Source: Okeanomitos corallinicola TIOX110
GTDB lineage: Bacteria; Cyanobacteriota; Cyanobacteriia; Cyanobacteriales; Nostocaceae
Length of the DNA stretch: 64,000 bases
Direction of reading: 5' to 3'
Assembly (NCBI RefSeq): GCF_038050375.1
Contig: NZ_CP150886.1
Span: forward strand, 2,087,318 to 2,151,317
Positions within the stretch are counted from its first letter, which is position 1. The number at the start of each line of letters is the position of its first letter. Shown one piece after another: positions 28,294-37,701 of the stretch. The notes beneath the pieces are model-generated. The model did not search any database and was not told where the DNA came from. It saw only the letters and a program-made list of their open reading frames with translations. The position numbers and the translations under genes are program-made.

Positions 28294-28743
28294 TTATTCT
28301 TCCCAAAACTTCTGATTTAATAAAATATCTACATCTTGGGGAAATGGAAAAACATCAGAAAAATAAACATCAGGATAACCATCTCTAACATTATCCAATG
28401 CCATTTGATAACTTTTATCAAGTATCTCTAATACAAAACCTTTCAAACTAGGTGAATCTTCCAGTTCAATTTGTAACCGTTGACGGAAATTTCTAATTTC
28501 AATTTCCCAACCTCGATAACAGTCGGACATGGGTACATAACACCGCTTTAATAAATGTTCTAATAAACGCACCAAAAAACCTCGCACCGCTTTACGCTGA
28601 CTTTTACCCAAAGACTCAACTTCTTCAATTAAATTTTCCCAATCTAAATTTTCATTATCTCTAGCTTTTAATTTATTTACTGTATCTTCAACCCAAAGAT
28701 AAAAATCTTGTTCATATAATTTTTTTACTGATGTTTTACTCAT
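28294..28743 (-). CDS. DUF29 family protein
   Basis: 149 aa. It has the DUF29 signature: LYEQDFYLWVEDTVNKLKAR, LDWENLIEEVESLGKSQRKAV, LLEHLLKRCY and the C-terminal DVFPFPQDVDILL. It is all-helical with no signal peptide. The family is common in cyanobacterial accessory regions and has no established function. It runs opposite to the flanking cluster genes. Confidence 0.92.
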   Translation of the reverse strand: MSKTSVKKLYEQDFYLWVEDTVNKLKARDNENLDWENLIEEVESLGKSQRKAVRGFLVRLLEHLLKRCYVPMSDCYRGWEIEIRNFRQRLQIELEDSPSLKGFVLEILDKSYQMALDNVRDGYPDVYFSDVFPFPQDVDILLNQKFWEE

Positions 28744-28873
28744 ATTTATTAACCACTATTTATTACAATTTTATCATAATTTTATTTAATATCATTTAAT
28801 ATCATCTCCTGTAAAATACTTGTCATTGTTTCTTGGGAGTATTCCCAGTCTGAGACTGGGAACTAGAAGACCT

Positions 28874-30847
28874 TTAAAAATTAAACTGTGTCCGCAAGTT
28901 ACCTATAAAAATTGTCGGGTTGTTATCAAAGTTATTAGGATTCACAACCACAGAAAATGAAGGAACTAAGGCAATATTGCTAGATATCGGCACAAAATAA
29001 CTACCTTCAATTTCATACCAAGTACCACCATTACCAGCACCGGAAACCAGGTAATCACGACCAGATGTGATATCCATAGGAATTAAAAAGGAAAGTTGTC
29101 CCATTGCACCTTCTTTACCCAAGTCTGGAAAAGCCATCCCCAACTGGAAGGACTGGGTGTTAATTTCTCCATCAGGAACGCCGGGAGTAGTTGGATAAAC
29201 TTTGGTACTGCCGTAGGTATAACGCCCGAAAATTCCGAATTTGGGAGTAATGCGCCAATCTGCATTGATACCAAAGGTGTCTGCTGTACCATTGCTAACA
29301 TCACCACCCAAACCATCATCTGCTACACCATAAAATGGTTCGGTCAAACCACAACAAAGTTGTCTATTCCCACTACCAGTAACGTCATACCCTTGCATAT
29401 TGGTGCGGGTGTACAAAAATCTAACGTTGGCAGTTCGGCTAGGTTTATAAGTTAGTTCTGCGGTGAGGGTGTTAGTTCCCCCAAATAAACCTTGATTGGG
29501 GTCACTAGCAGAGTTAAAGGGTGGACTGGGTAAGTATTCGTCGGTTTCACCCATGTAGGCTAATTTTAACAAAAATTTATCGCTCATATCCCACATAGCG
29601 ATCGCCCCCGCACCCCGATCAATAGCATTAACTAAGGTACTGTTAGCAGAGTTGAAGCTAATGTAGTTAAAAATCGGCGCTCCCTTAGTAAACGCAAAGG
29701 AAAATTGATTTCCTTCTAAAAACCGGAAGTAGTTAAACCTTGGACCGATGACAAATTGGAGTTTATCACCCACAGGAAACTGATAATACAGTTCTCTAAC
29801 TGTTACTTCACCAGGAGTTACAGCCCCAGGCCCGGTGGTAAAATCAGCAAAAGAATAATCCAAACCAGCGGAAGCATAGGAATTAGCCAAAGGCCCAGGA
29901 AATGAGTTAGAAGTCCCCATTGCTAGTTGTAAAACTAGACTATCTCTCCCAGTAAAGGAGGTAACAAAATCCAACCATACTAAACCTGTGAAAGTGGTAC
30001 TAGGATCATTCACTGTATCAATTACAGGATTTCCATCTGCACCCCGGAAACCTAATTCTCTCTGGATATTACCATCAGAAAAACCCGCTGCTAGGTTCAT
30101 CCAAGCAAAACCATAGAGTTTAGTAGTGGTAGAAAATTGTTGATCTTCTAAAATAGCGGTTTTTGCTTCCAGTGCATCCACTCGGCCACGCAAATTAGCT
30201 AATTCTGTGGAAAATTCCCCTTGTAATCTTTCTAAGGTTTCTAAATCAGCTTTTGTGACTGCATCGGCGGTAGCTGTAGCAATTAGTTCTTGAATTCTAT
30301 CTAAACAGGCATTTAAACCCGCTGCGAACTCATATCTGGTCATTGCCCGATTACCTCGGAAAGTGGCATCAGGATAACCCGCAATGCAACCGTAGCGTTC
30401 TACTAAACTTTGTAAAGCGGTAAATGCCCAATCGCTAGGAGACACATCTCGAAATTGAGATACAGAATTTACCTGTGCCATACTATCGTTAGTATCACCA
30501 GGGTTTAAGGTTAAATCCGTGGCATTGGAGCTAAAATCAGTAAATTCTTCAACAGAGGTTATACTAGGGTTAGTGACAGGTAATTCTGATGGCTCATTAA
30601 TTGTACTTATGACTAATTTAACGCTGTTTGGGTTTTGCGGATCTTGGTTAACAGAGTTAATATCAATATTACTAATCTTTTCTGGAATTACAGTATGTTC
30701 TGATTCTGCTGTCTCAGATGCAGTATTTTTAGTTTCTGCTAACACCTGCAAAGGATGAATTGCTACACAGGAGGATAGTAAAATAGTCATCCATAATGCT
30801 TGTTTTACAGATAGTTGATTTGGGTAATCTTTTAGATTATTAAACAT
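28874..30847 (-). CDS. SLH-domain OprB-type iron-uptake porin
   Basis: About 657 aa from ATG 30847 (a GTG at 30859 adds four residues). Signal peptide near residues 14-40 (ALWMTILLSSCVAIHPLQVLA). An SLH domain at about 130-190 (FRDVSPSDWAFTALQSLVERYGCIAGYPD) binds the pyruvylated cell wall. A coiled coil follows (LETLERLQGEFSTELANLRGRVDALEAK), then an OprB beta-barrel to the C-terminal Phe (IGNLRTQFNF). These are the major outer-membrane proteins of cyanobacteria and pass inorganic ions, including iron. It is transcribed away from the RTX genes. Confidence 0.93.
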   Translation of the reverse strand: MFNNLKDYPNQLSVKQALWMTILLSSCVAIHPLQVLAETKNTASETAESEHTVIPEKISNIDINSVNQDPQNPNSVKLVISTINEPSELPVTNPSITSVEEFTDFSSNATDLTLNPGDTNDSMAQVNSVSQFRDVSPSDWAFTALQSLVERYGCIAGYPDATFRGNRAMTRYEFAAGLNACLDRIQELIATATADAVTKADLETLERLQGEFSTELANLRGRVDALEAKTAILEDQQFSTTTKLYGFAWMNLAAGFSDGNIQRELGFRGADGNPVIDTVNDPSTTFTGLVWLDFVTSFTGRDSLVLQLAMGTSNSFPGPLANSYASAGLDYSFADFTTGPGAVTPGEVTVRELYYQFPVGDKLQFVIGPRFNYFRFLEGNQFSFAFTKGAPIFNYISFNSANSTLVNAIDRGAGAIAMWDMSDKFLLKLAYMGETDEYLPSPPFNSASDPNQGLFGGTNTLTAELTYKPSRTANVRFLYTRTNMQGYDVTGSGNRQLCCGLTEPFYGVADDGLGGDVSNGTADTFGINADWRITPKFGIFGRYTYGSTKVYPTTPGVPDGEINTQSFQLGMAFPDLGKEGAMGQLSFLIPMDITSGRDYLVSGAGNGGTWYEIEGSYFVPISSNIALVPSFSVVVNPNNFDNNPTIFIGNLRTQFNF

Positions 30848-31427
30848 GATAATTATCACACCAATTTTTTAATGTTTTTTAAGAAACTATGAAAATTAAC
30901 TCACAATTATCTAACGTAAGACTTACTAAGCAAGACTTTCCGCTATTTTGGTTGAATACTCAACCACACTTATTTAGTGGTGAATATATTAACCCAATAT
31001 TTTCCAGACATCCTTTGAGTTACAAAATACTCTCTTGTAAAATCATACAACAATAACAATGTAGAATTTTAGATGTAAAGAAAAATAAATCACACCAGAT
31101 TAGCTGGAAGCCTGATCTGAGAATAAATACTAAAAACCACTGAAATTTTTATTACCTAAACAGCAGTTTTAGGTTATATTGTATATGTTTGGAAAATAAA
31201 AAGCCTAACCTTAGAGTAAAAAAATCACTACTCTATGCTTAAAACTAAGTGTTGGGCAAACTGCGAGCTATCACTGAGGCTCAGGGTAAATAAACTAAAA
31301 AGATGGCTTTAATACTTTTTTAACTACAGTACAGTTACACAGTGACTTAATACTTATCTACTCAGTTCTGCTCACTCAATTTAAACACAAATAAGCAAAG
31401 CGTAACAAAGCGGAGTTTTCAATTATC
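30848..31427. other. Divergent promoter region between porin and RTX gene
   Basis: 580 bases with no ORF. It is AT-rich and carries two adjacent small hairpins at 30950-30981 (GGTTGA/TCAACC and ACCAC/GTGGT). Promoters for both the porin and the RTX gene must lie here. I could not assign -10/-35 boxes with confidence. Confidence 0.5.
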
Positions 31428-34400
31428 ATGGCTGAATATACATTAGAAGAACAGGCACACATAGCCTTAGTTCAAGCATTTTTTGAATCGCAAAAAAATG
31501 GTAACATCTTAAGTCAAGCAGAAGACTTTTTTGCAGAAGAGAGCAGATATATATTCATTCGTGGTGGAGAAGAAAGACTAGGTAGAGGAGACGAAACAGG
31601 CCCAGAAAGTTTACTCACAACCACACCAACAGACTATTCTGAATCCGTAGGGGGTTTACCTTTAAAAACACTAAACTTTATTACCTCCGATCCTGCCAAT
31701 GGCATCTTTAACCTGTCTGATGTCAAAGTCGTTCCTCGGATTGGAGGTTTTACCTCAGAAACAAATCAACTAGATACCAATGCCTACAATGAATTATCCT
31801 TTGCCCATGAACGACATGATTTGATACCCTTTAGCGATAACTTTGTCGGACCAGATGGAGTAGTGAATTTTTACGAAGACTTTTTCAATAATTTTGAAAT
31901 TGTTAAATTCATTACTAGTACAGAAGAATTTGCCCAGGAGAGAAACAGACCATCACCCCTACCCTACGGAATTATTGCCAATGATGATAATTTGGCAGTA
32001 TATGGGGAATTTGAATTCCGTAATAAGTTTACTGGTAATACAGCTAAAGCCCTTTTCCGTATAGATATTGAGTTTGAAGATGGTTCAGAGGGGAAAATCA
32101 AAACCTATCATTTTTGGACTGATACTCACACCCTAGCAGCAGCAATGCGGGTAGGAGGATCATGGAGAGGGCAATATGGACTAAGTGTCGGACCATTAAT
32201 TCAAACAGGATCCAATGTAGAAGATTTTCGTTTTCCCACAGTTTCCGAATTAGATCCTAACAAATATGTTGAAAATCCCTTATTTGGTCGTCACTATGAC
32301 CCCAAGGGTTATTTAGTAGATGAAAATGGCAACGGACTAAATAACAATCCCTTTCAAGTTGGCAAAATAGAAGAGCGTCTATTTTTGCCTTTGTATGTTC
32401 AATGGGGAACAGGTGAAGGTGATTACCTCAGTGGTTTTACAGACACCAGTAAATACTACGATCCAGAATATCCCCACGATCAACTTTATGGGTTACAAGG
32501 TGATGATACGTTGATCGGTTTGATTGGTGACGATGAACTTTACGGGGGTAGCGGTAATGATTTTTTAGATGGTGGTGCAGGTCAAGATCGGATCTATGGT
32601 CATACTGGCATCAATACCCTAACAGGTGGTGCAGACGCTGATATTTTCGTTCTGGAAAACCTCTTTGATCTCACCTCAGAAGCCACAACATCCACAATTA
32701 CAGACTTTTCCATTGTTGAGGGAGACAAAATTGGTCTGGGAGGAACATTCACCTTTGACCAATTAACCATAGTTGATGGGGTAAATGGTGCAGAAATTAG
32801 CCTTATAGGTTCAGGTTTACCAACTTTAGCTATTCTAGAAAACATCACTGCGGCAGAACTCACTGCCGATCAATTTACAGAAATAAGACCAGATTATCAA
32901 ATTGGTGTTACAGAACCTGATGATGTCATTGGTGATGCTGACACCAACGAATCTCTAGTCCTTGGGTTCTTCCAGTCCTTCTTTACCGGAGATGTATTCC
33001 GCTATACCAGAGATAACTTTACAGAAGATGCCCGTTATGTAGTGATACAAGGGGAAAATAACAACTACACCGGTGATGATGCCTTCTCTGGGGAACGCTA
33101 CCGCATTACACCAACAACTAAAGAATGGACTGGTTTTGAGGGCGCACAAGGGTTTATTTTTAACCTGTTCCAAGTAGTAGATATTCTGGGAACACGCTGG
33201 CCAGACCAACCCCCTGTCACCAATTTCTACATAGAAAAATTTGTCACCGACTCCGCAGATCCAGATAATATTGCCATCTTTGGACGGTTTTTGTACAGAA
33301 ATAATAGTACAGCCAATATTACGGACGGACCTTTTGCTTACAATATTCAAGTTAAACACGTTCTGGATGAAGAAACAGGGGAATTAGTTCCCAAAATTGA
33401 CTTGATCAGTTTCTTTGAAGATTTCTACATCTTTGGTTATAGTTCCCGTATGGGTGGGTCTTGGACAAGAAATTACAATGGTGAGTTAACTAATATTTCT
33501 TGGGGAACTAATACCGGGGAAACCTTTGAAGGTAGTGATATTGACGATATCATTTATGGTTATCAGCAAAATGACACCCTCTCCGGTGGTATTGGCAATG
33601 ACACCCTCTCCGGTGGAGAAGGGGATGATGAAATCGCCGGTGGTTTAGGCAATGATGAACTTTGGGGTAATCAAGGTAATGACCTGTTTATATTCACCAC
33701 AGGACAAGGAACAGACACCATCTATGATTTTGTAGTCGGACAAGACCAAATCAGTCTCTTAGATGATCTGACATTTGATCAGTTGACCCTAACAGCAATA
33801 GAAGGTGATTTAGAAGTCAAAGTTACCAACACCCAAGAAGTCCTAGCTATCCTCACAGGAGTAGAAAGTTTAACCTCAGCTGATGTGATAGCTCAATCTG
33901 AAGACCTAGTATTTGGTACACCAGGAAATGATGATCTCTTTGCACCCATAGACCTAGATGGTAGGCGGGACATAGTATTTGTTGGTGCTGGAGATGACAA
34001 GGTTGATGTCAGTTTATCTACTGTCGGACGCAACAGAATCTTCGGTGGTAGTGGTGTAGATACCATTTATGTCAGCACTAATGATCGAGTCTTTGGTGGT
34101 TCAGGGGATGATGAATTTGAAGCTACCGATGGCCAAGGTGGAAATAGAATGTCCGGTGGTGCAGGAGATGATATTTTCTTCCTGGGTTACGGAGATAGAG
34201 CTTTAGGTGGTGAAGGTAACGACGAGTTTTATGTCGGTACAGGTGGAAATAACCTCATTGCCGGTGGTGTGGGTGCGGATCAGTTCTGGTTGGTCAATGC
34301 TGAGTTACCAGATGCTGCTAATACCATTCTTGACCTGGAATTAGGTATGGATACCATTGGTATTGGTGGTTATGTCCAAGCTGATCTCAGTTTTGGTACA

Positions 34401-34505
34401 GATGGTTTAGGTAATGCTACTCTGGCTGTCCAAGGTACTAATGTGGCCAGTTTTATCGGTATTACTCAAGCTCAGTTAGAAACCGCTAACTTTGCGTTTA
34501 TGTAG
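31428..34505 (+). CDS. RTX calcium-binding protein with two SnoaL-like domains (paralogue 1)
   Basis: 1025 aa, modular. SnoaL-like domain 1 (about 5-250, EEQAHIALVQAFFESQKNG ... RVGGSWRGQYG) is followed by an RTX block (about 350-400, GDDELYGGSGNDFLDGGAGQD). SnoaL-like domain 2 (about 495-690, ESLVLGFFQSFFTGDVFRY ... RMGGSWTRNYNGE) is followed by a second RTX block (about 700-750). A C-terminal region (788-1025) has further GGSGDDEF-type nonapeptides. There is no N-terminal signal, which fits type I secretion by a C-terminal signal. The RTX repeats would fold on calcium outside the cell. Its SnoaL-like domains echo the three soluble SnoaL proteins at 22.7-24.1 kb. Start ATG is preceded by GCGGAG. 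Confidence 0.88.
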   Translation: MAEYTLEEQAHIALVQAFFESQKNGNILSQAEDFFAEESRYIFIRGGEERLGRGDETGPESLLTTTPTDYSESVGGLPLKTLNFITSDPANGIFNLSDVKVVPRIGGFTSETNQLDTNAYNELSFAHERHDLIPFSDNFVGPDGVVNFYEDFFNNFEIVKFITSTEEFAQERNRPSPLPYGIIANDDNLAVYGEFEFRNKFTGNTAKALFRIDIEFEDGSEGKIKTYHFWTDTHTLAAAMRVGGSWRGQYGLSVGPLIQTGSNVEDFRFPTVSELDPNKYVENPLFGRHYDPKGYLVDENGNGLNNNPFQVGKIEERLFLPLYVQWGTGEGDYLSGFTDTSKYYDPEYPHDQLYGLQGDDTLIGLIGDDELYGGSGNDFLDGGAGQDRIYGHTGINTLTGGADADIFVLENLFDLTSEATTSTITDFSIVEGDKIGLGGTFTFDQLTIVDGVNGAEISLIGSGLPTLAILENITAAELTADQFTEIRPDYQIGVTEPDDVIGDADTNESLVLGFFQSFFTGDVFRYTRDNFTEDARYVVIQGENNNYTGDDAFSGERYRITPTTKEWTGFEGAQGFIFNLFQVVDILGTRWPDQPPVTNFYIEKFVTDSADPDNIAIFGRFLYRNNSTANITDGPFAYNIQVKHVLDEETGELVPKIDLISFFEDFYIFGYSSRMGGSWTRNYNGELTNISWGTNTGETFEGSDIDDIIYGYQQNDTLSGGIGNDTLSGGEGDDEIAGGLGNDELWGNQGNDLFIFTTGQGTDTIYDFVVGQDQISLLDDLTFDQLTLTAIEGDLEVKVTNTQEVLAILTGVESLTSADVIAQSEDLVFGTPGNDDLFAPIDLDGRRDIVFVGAGDDKVDVSLSTVGRNRIFGGSGVDTIYVSTNDRVFGGSGDDEFEATDGQGGNRMSGGAGDDIFFLGYGDRALGGEGNDEFYVGTGGNNLIAGGVGADQFWLVNAELPDAANTILDLELGMDTIGIGGYVQADLSFGTDGLGNATLAVQGTNVASFIGITQAQLETANFAFM
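33789..34505 (+). repeat. 717-bp near-identical 3' block, copy 1
   Basis: Colinear with 36688-37404 at a constant offset of 2899 bases. I saw three base differences over 717 bp. The upstream parts of the two genes are strongly diverged. Confidence 0.93.
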
Positions 34506-34526
34506 TCTGTAAAAGATGAACTTTAG

Positions 34527-34549
34527 CCTCTCTCCTTCTTGGGGAGAGG
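34527..34549 (+). terminator. Hairpin CCTCTCTCC-TTCTT-GGGGAGAGG
   Basis: A 9-bp stem with one G-T pair, 22 bases after the first RTX stop. A T-run (CTTTTTTG) appears about 15 bases later. It is a plausible terminator separating the two RTX genes. Confidence 0.5.
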
Positions 34550-34818
34550 TTGACAAAGCTTGCTTTTTTGTTGATATTTCAGGATATAAAAGCCTATATC
34601 CGCATCGGCTCAGAATTGAAGAGAAGTTCATCTACTGCCCAGCAAAAAATTATAATTAGCCTTCAAGTTTTGCAACAAATTATTAAATTAAATCTTAAGT
34701 GATCAAGTTATTCAATAAAGTAGAAGACTAATCTAAGATACACTAGATTACGTATAATACCGGGTTGTTATTTACTAAGTATTTAATAAAAAACGGACAG
34801 TTTAATAGGAGTATTTGC

Positions 34819-37404
34819 ATGACTTTATCAGCAATAGAACAGGCTAACTTAGCCGTAGTACAAGGATATTTTAGCTCTTTTGTAGATGGCACACTTTTTA
34901 CCTATCTGGAAAATAATTTCCAGCCAGATATTGAATATGTAATTCTAAATCGTACCAGTGGAATACTTAACAACCCAGCAGATTATTCTGATGATAAATT
35001 TACCCACGAAAGACAGTTTGCAGCACCTCATTCTGGTGTAGCAAATAGTATCCCCGCAGTTCAAGCCTATTTTAGCGAGTTACTGAGAGAAGTCGAAGTT
35101 AGAGAATTTAACACCAGAAAATTCGTTGTTGATGGTAATAACGTTACGGTCTTTGGTGATTTTTTCTTTGTCGGCAGAGACACAGGTAATCAAGCAGAGG
35201 TAATACCACTAGCAGTGGATATTGAAGTTAGTGATTCTGATCCTGATCCTAACGTTTATGTACCAAAGTTTCAAAATTATCTCTTCTTTGAAGATACTTT
35301 TAGCTTTTCATCAATATCACGTCAAGGAGTTAGTTGGCGCAGATATTGGGATGGAGAATGGCAAAATATCTTCTTTGGATTAACTGACAGTGAAACTATC
35401 ACAGGAAATGAAACAGAAAGTAATATTATCTATGGTTATCAAGGTAATGATACTCTGACTAGTGGTACTAATCATGATATCATTTGGGGTGGTAGTGGTG
35501 ATGATATCATTAATGGTGGTGAAGGCAATGATACCCTTTATGGCAACACAGGCAATGATACCTTAACAGGTGGTGATGGTGCGGATAACTTTGGTATTGG
35601 TTTAGATCAAGGGTTTAATACTATTACTGACTTTGTGCAAGGTACAGATTTTCTAGGATTAATAGGTACTTTAACCTTTGCTGATGTCAGTTTTAGTATT
35701 GTTGGCAGTGACTTACAAATTAGTACCAATAGTACATCTCTAGCTATCTTAAATGGTGCCAGTGGTTTAACCTTAACTGCGGCAGACTTCCAAGAAATTC
35801 CTAATACTGACAGAACCCCCATTCCTGAACCTGAAGTTCCTGGAGATTCTATAGCAGATGAAGCTATCAATCTTGATGTAGTGCAAGGATTTTTCAATTC
35901 CTTTTCAGGTGATATCAACACACTTTTTGACTACATTGACACAAACTTTGATGAAGATATTCGTTATACATTTATTACTCCCACTTTAGGAGCTAATAAC
36001 CCTTCTGATTATGCTGATGATAAGTTTGCTCATGAACTTCAAGTTTTACTTCCTTTTATAGGACTAAAAATCGGTAAAGAGCAAGTTAAAGAATCTTTAG
36101 CAGACTTATTCAGTGAATTTGAAGTTGAAGAGTTTGTTGTTGATAAATACGTAGTTGAAGATAATAGTATTGCCGTTCATGGTGGACTATCCCTGATCAA
36201 TAAAGAAACAGGTAACAAAGCTGCATTACAAGCAGATAATATAGAGCAGTTGTTACCTTTTACTGTTGATATTCGCCTAGAAAACGGTCAAATTGCCGAA
36301 TATAAGTTTTACGTAGATTCCTATGCTCTAGCTGCTGCTGCTCGTCAAGGTGGTGCATGGCGACGTATCTGGGATGGCGAATGGACAACCATGGTATTCG
36401 GAACTAAAGAAGGTGACAATCTGATCGGCATCCAGGATGAAAAGAATGTCCTGTTTGGTTACCAAAATGATGATCATGTCATGGGAGGTCATGAAGATGA
36501 TGTTATCTATGGTGGTAGTGGTAATGACACTATCAACGGTGGTTTAGGTAATGACAACCTCTACGGTAATGAAGATAGTGATACCTTTGTCTTAACCACA
36601 GGACAAGGAACAGACACCATCTATGATTTTGTAGTCGGACAAGATCAAATCAGCCTATTAGATGACCTATCCTTTGATCAATTAACTCTAACAGCAATAG
36701 AAGGTGATTTAGAAGTCAAAGTTACCAATACCCAAGAAGTCCTAGCTATCCTCACAGGAGTAGAAAGTTTAACCTCAGCTGATGTGATAGCTCAATCTGA
36801 AGACCTAGTATTTGGTACACCAGGAAATGATGATCTCTTTGCACCCATAGACCTAGATGGTAGGCGGGACATAGTATTTGTTGGTGCTGGAGATGACAAG
36901 GTTGATGTCAGTTTATCTACTGTCGGACGCAACAGAATCTTCGGTGGTAGTGGTGTAGATACCATTTATGTCAGCACTAATGATCGAGTCTTTGGTGGTT
37001 CAGGGGATGATGAATTTGAAGCTACCGATGGCCAAGGTGGAAATAGAATGTCCGGTGGTGCAGGAGATGATATTTTCTTCCTGGGTTACGGAGATAGAGC
37101 TTTAGGTGGTGAAGGTAACGACGAGTTTTATGTCGGTACAGGTGGAAATAACCTCATTGCCGGTGGTGTGGGTGCGGATCAGTTCTGGTTGGTCAATGCT
37201 GAGTTACCAGATGCTGCTAATACCATTCTTGACCTGGAATTAGGTATGGATACCATTGGTATTGGTGGTTATGTCCAAGCTGATCTCAGTTTTGGTACAG
37301 ATGGTTTAGGTAATGCTACTCTGGCTGTCCAAGGTACTAATGTGGCCAGCTTTATGGGTATTACTCAAGCTCAGTTAGAAACCGCTAACTTTGCGTTTAT
37401 GTAA
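34819..37404 (+). CDS. RTX calcium-binding protein with two SnoaL-like domains (paralogue 2)
   Basis: 861 aa from ATG 34819, preceded by TAGGAG; the longer upstream frame lacks a ribosome site. The modular order is the same as in paralogue 1. SnoaL-like 1 (about 3-185, ANLAVVQGYFSSFVDG ... RQGVSWRRYWDGEW) is followed by RTX (200-260, GGEGNDTLYGNTGND). SnoaL-like 2 (about 350-520, LDVVQGFFNSFSGD ... RQGGAWRRIWDGEW) is followed by RTX (540-590), then the shared C-terminal region (about 624-861). Domain ends share the motif R-x-GG-x-W-R-R-x-WDGEW. Likely type I secreted. The two SnoaL-like domains resemble each other more than those of paralogue 1 do. Confidence 0.88.
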   Translation: MTLSAIEQANLAVVQGYFSSFVDGTLFTYLENNFQPDIEYVILNRTSGILNNPADYSDDKFTHERQFAAPHSGVANSIPAVQAYFSELLREVEVREFNTRKFVVDGNNVTVFGDFFFVGRDTGNQAEVIPLAVDIEVSDSDPDPNVYVPKFQNYLFFEDTFSFSSISRQGVSWRRYWDGEWQNIFFGLTDSETITGNETESNIIYGYQGNDTLTSGTNHDIIWGGSGDDIINGGEGNDTLYGNTGNDTLTGGDGADNFGIGLDQGFNTITDFVQGTDFLGLIGTLTFADVSFSIVGSDLQISTNSTSLAILNGASGLTLTAADFQEIPNTDRTPIPEPEVPGDSIADEAINLDVVQGFFNSFSGDINTLFDYIDTNFDEDIRYTFITPTLGANNPSDYADDKFAHELQVLLPFIGLKIGKEQVKESLADLFSEFEVEEFVVDKYVVEDNSIAVHGGLSLINKETGNKAALQADNIEQLLPFTVDIRLENGQIAEYKFYVDSYALAAAARQGGAWRRIWDGEWTTMVFGTKEGDNLIGIQDEKNVLFGYQNDDHVMGGHEDDVIYGGSGNDTINGGLGNDNLYGNEDSDTFVLTTGQGTDTIYDFVVGQDQISLLDDLSFDQLTLTAIEGDLEVKVTNTQEVLAILTGVESLTSADVIAQSEDLVFGTPGNDDLFAPIDLDGRRDIVFVGAGDDKVDVSLSTVGRNRIFGGSGVDTIYVSTNDRVFGGSGDDEFEATDGQGGNRMSGGAGDDIFFLGYGDRALGGEGNDEFYVGTGGNNLIAGGVGADQFWLVNAELPDAANTILDLELGMDTIGIGGYVQADLSFGTDGLGNATLAVQGTNVASFMGITQAQLETANFAFM
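36688..37404 (+). repeat. 717-bp near-identical 3' block, copy 2
   Basis: Partner of 33789-34505. It encodes the same C-terminal RTX/secretion region. The visible changes include IGI to MGI near the end. Confidence 0.93.
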
Positions 37405-37430
37405 TCTTTTTGTAAATTCATAATTTTTAG

Positions 37431-37456
37431 GGTGCGTTAGTGAAATTTAACGCACC
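37431..37456 (+). terminator. Strong hairpin GGTGCGTTA ... TTAACGCACC with T-rich tail
   Basis: A stem of 9-10 bp followed by ATTTTTAT, 26 bases after the second RTX gene. This is a good rho-independent terminator. Sequences of this GGTGCGTTA kind also occur as dispersed repeats in cyanobacteria. Confidence 0.75.
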
Positions 37457-37602
37457 ATTTTTATGGGCTGCATCAGAATGTCCAAGATGTTATTTTGAAA
37501 AGGAAGGATAATTTAACAGTCAGAATAATCTAACGCAGATGCACACAGATAGACGCAGATAAATTTGGATAATTAAAAATTAAAATATGATACTTTCAAA
37601 CT

Positions 37603-37648
37603 ACATCCTGTAAATTCTCCAATCCTGGTTATCCTGATTCAGACAAAA
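37603..37648. repeat. Dispersed ACATCCTGTAAATTCTCC...ATCCTGATTCAG repeat
   Basis: A 46-base element with copies at 39682-39727 and 39763-39807 and partial copies at 38790-38816 and 38690-38711 (inverted). It sits in the leader of the kinase at 37702. Confidence 0.8.
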
Positions 37649-37701
37649 GATAAATATATAATATATTAAAATTAATCTCAGCAATCTTGACTATTAAGGA
37701 T

